A stretch of 61,429 bases of DNA from Solobacterium sp. (GTDB lineage Bacteria > Bacillota_I > Bacilli_A > Erysipelotrichales > Erysipelotrichaceae): positions 1-61,429 of the forward strand of contig JAFRMA010000041.1 of the NCBI GenBank assembly GCA_017430925.1, in the 5' to 3' direction. Within the stretch, counting starts at the first letter, position 1; the number at the start of each line of letters is the position of its first letter. Positions 61,286 through 61,429 of this stretch are shown here, in pieces. The notes under the pieces are model-generated. The model made no database searches. It saw only the letters and a list, made by a program, of their open reading frames with translations, and was not told the origin of the DNA. The position numbers and the translations under genes were made by a program.

Positions 61286-61429
61286 ATGGCAGTTCATTTA
61301 CATATACAAAGTTCTTACACACTACTTCACAGTACGATTCGTATTCCTCAGCTTATCCGTAAACTCAAGGAATACGGTTTTACTTCGGCCGCGCTGACGG
61401 ATCATGAGACAATGTTCGGAGCGATGTCC
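61286..61429 (+). CDS. dnaE: DNA polymerase III alpha subunit, 5' part
   Basis: The first 48 codons are in the window and the gene runs off the end. VHLHIQSSYTLLHSTIRI begins the PHP domain, and AALTDHETMFGAM follows the helix LIRKLKEYGF, as in DnaE. The PHP domain is a metal-binding part of the replicative polymerase. PolC cannot be confused with it, because it starts with a different domain. An extended -10 lies eight bases upstream. Confidence 0.9.
   Translation, partial: MAVHLHIQSSYTLLHSTIRIPQLIRKLKEYGFTSAALTDHETMFGAMS

Overview
The window reads as a low-to-mid GC Firmicute chromosome. I infer the Erysipelotrichia (Erysipelotrichaceae-like) from several features: Firmicute gene order (murC-ytxG-ytxH-ccpA-tyrS, cmk-der-gpsA, rpsO-pnp, a comG operon), a T-box leader, an FMN riboswitch, and an elongation factor P whose tip loop is non-canonical. 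The lineage is an inference and was not tested. Nearly all DNA is coding and genes are packed tightly. Convergent neighbours overlap at their 3' ends at four places, and several terminator hairpins contain the stop codon of the gene they end.

Layout. 1-434: tRNA cluster (Met partial, Ile2/Met, Ser, fMet, Phe). 464-3735: a broken PfkB-type kinase gene and a P-type cation ATPase. 3785-5670: tRNA-Leu and an esterase with an unusual start. 5764-10074: a GntR/FCD regulator divergent from citDEF and a D-2-hydroxyacid dehydrogenase, with a palindromic operator between the divergent promoters. 10187-13793: a lipoprotein, an HTH-alarmone hydrolase fusion, a set of three membrane proteins and a zinc-ribbon protein. 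13769-20910: a surface-glycan and glycosidase cluster (GT-C-like membrane protein, GtrA, GT2 fused to a winged helix, GH3, GH43-like lipoprotein). 20945-23477: a Zn/Cd-type efflux operon (ArsR, free-standing HMA protein, P1B ATPase). 23596-26722: rpsO, a desulfoferrodoxin and pnp.

26810-31739: a MalY-type C-S lyase, trmB, a lipoprotein, a disordered SPVISP-motif protein and murC. 31791-35525: ytxG/ytxH-like genes, a CcpA-like regulator and T-box-controlled tyrS. 35618-38564: a lipoprotein, a MurJ-type flippase and a pseudouridine synthase. 38527-43717: ispH, a DEAD helicase, nfo, ispG, rpmG and an MBL hydrolase. 43693-47476: a complete comG-type pilus operon on the minus strand. 47592-50988: a three-gene partner-switching module (STAS; membrane PP2C phosphatase fused to a GHKL kinase; STAS fused to an aminoglycoside-phosphotransferase-like kinase). 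51089-54365: efp, an acidic membrane protein and riboswitch-controlled ribU. 54428-58375: a tail-anchored protein, cmk, der and gpsA. 58422-61196: a class A PBP. 61286-end: the start of dnaE.

The most unusual items are the partner-switching module without a sigma factor, the GT2-winged-helix and HTH-HD fusions, a recurrent promoter pattern implying leaderless mRNAs, EF-P with Met32 at the tip, and a superoxide reductase homologue that keeps every iron ligand but lacks the catalytic lysine.
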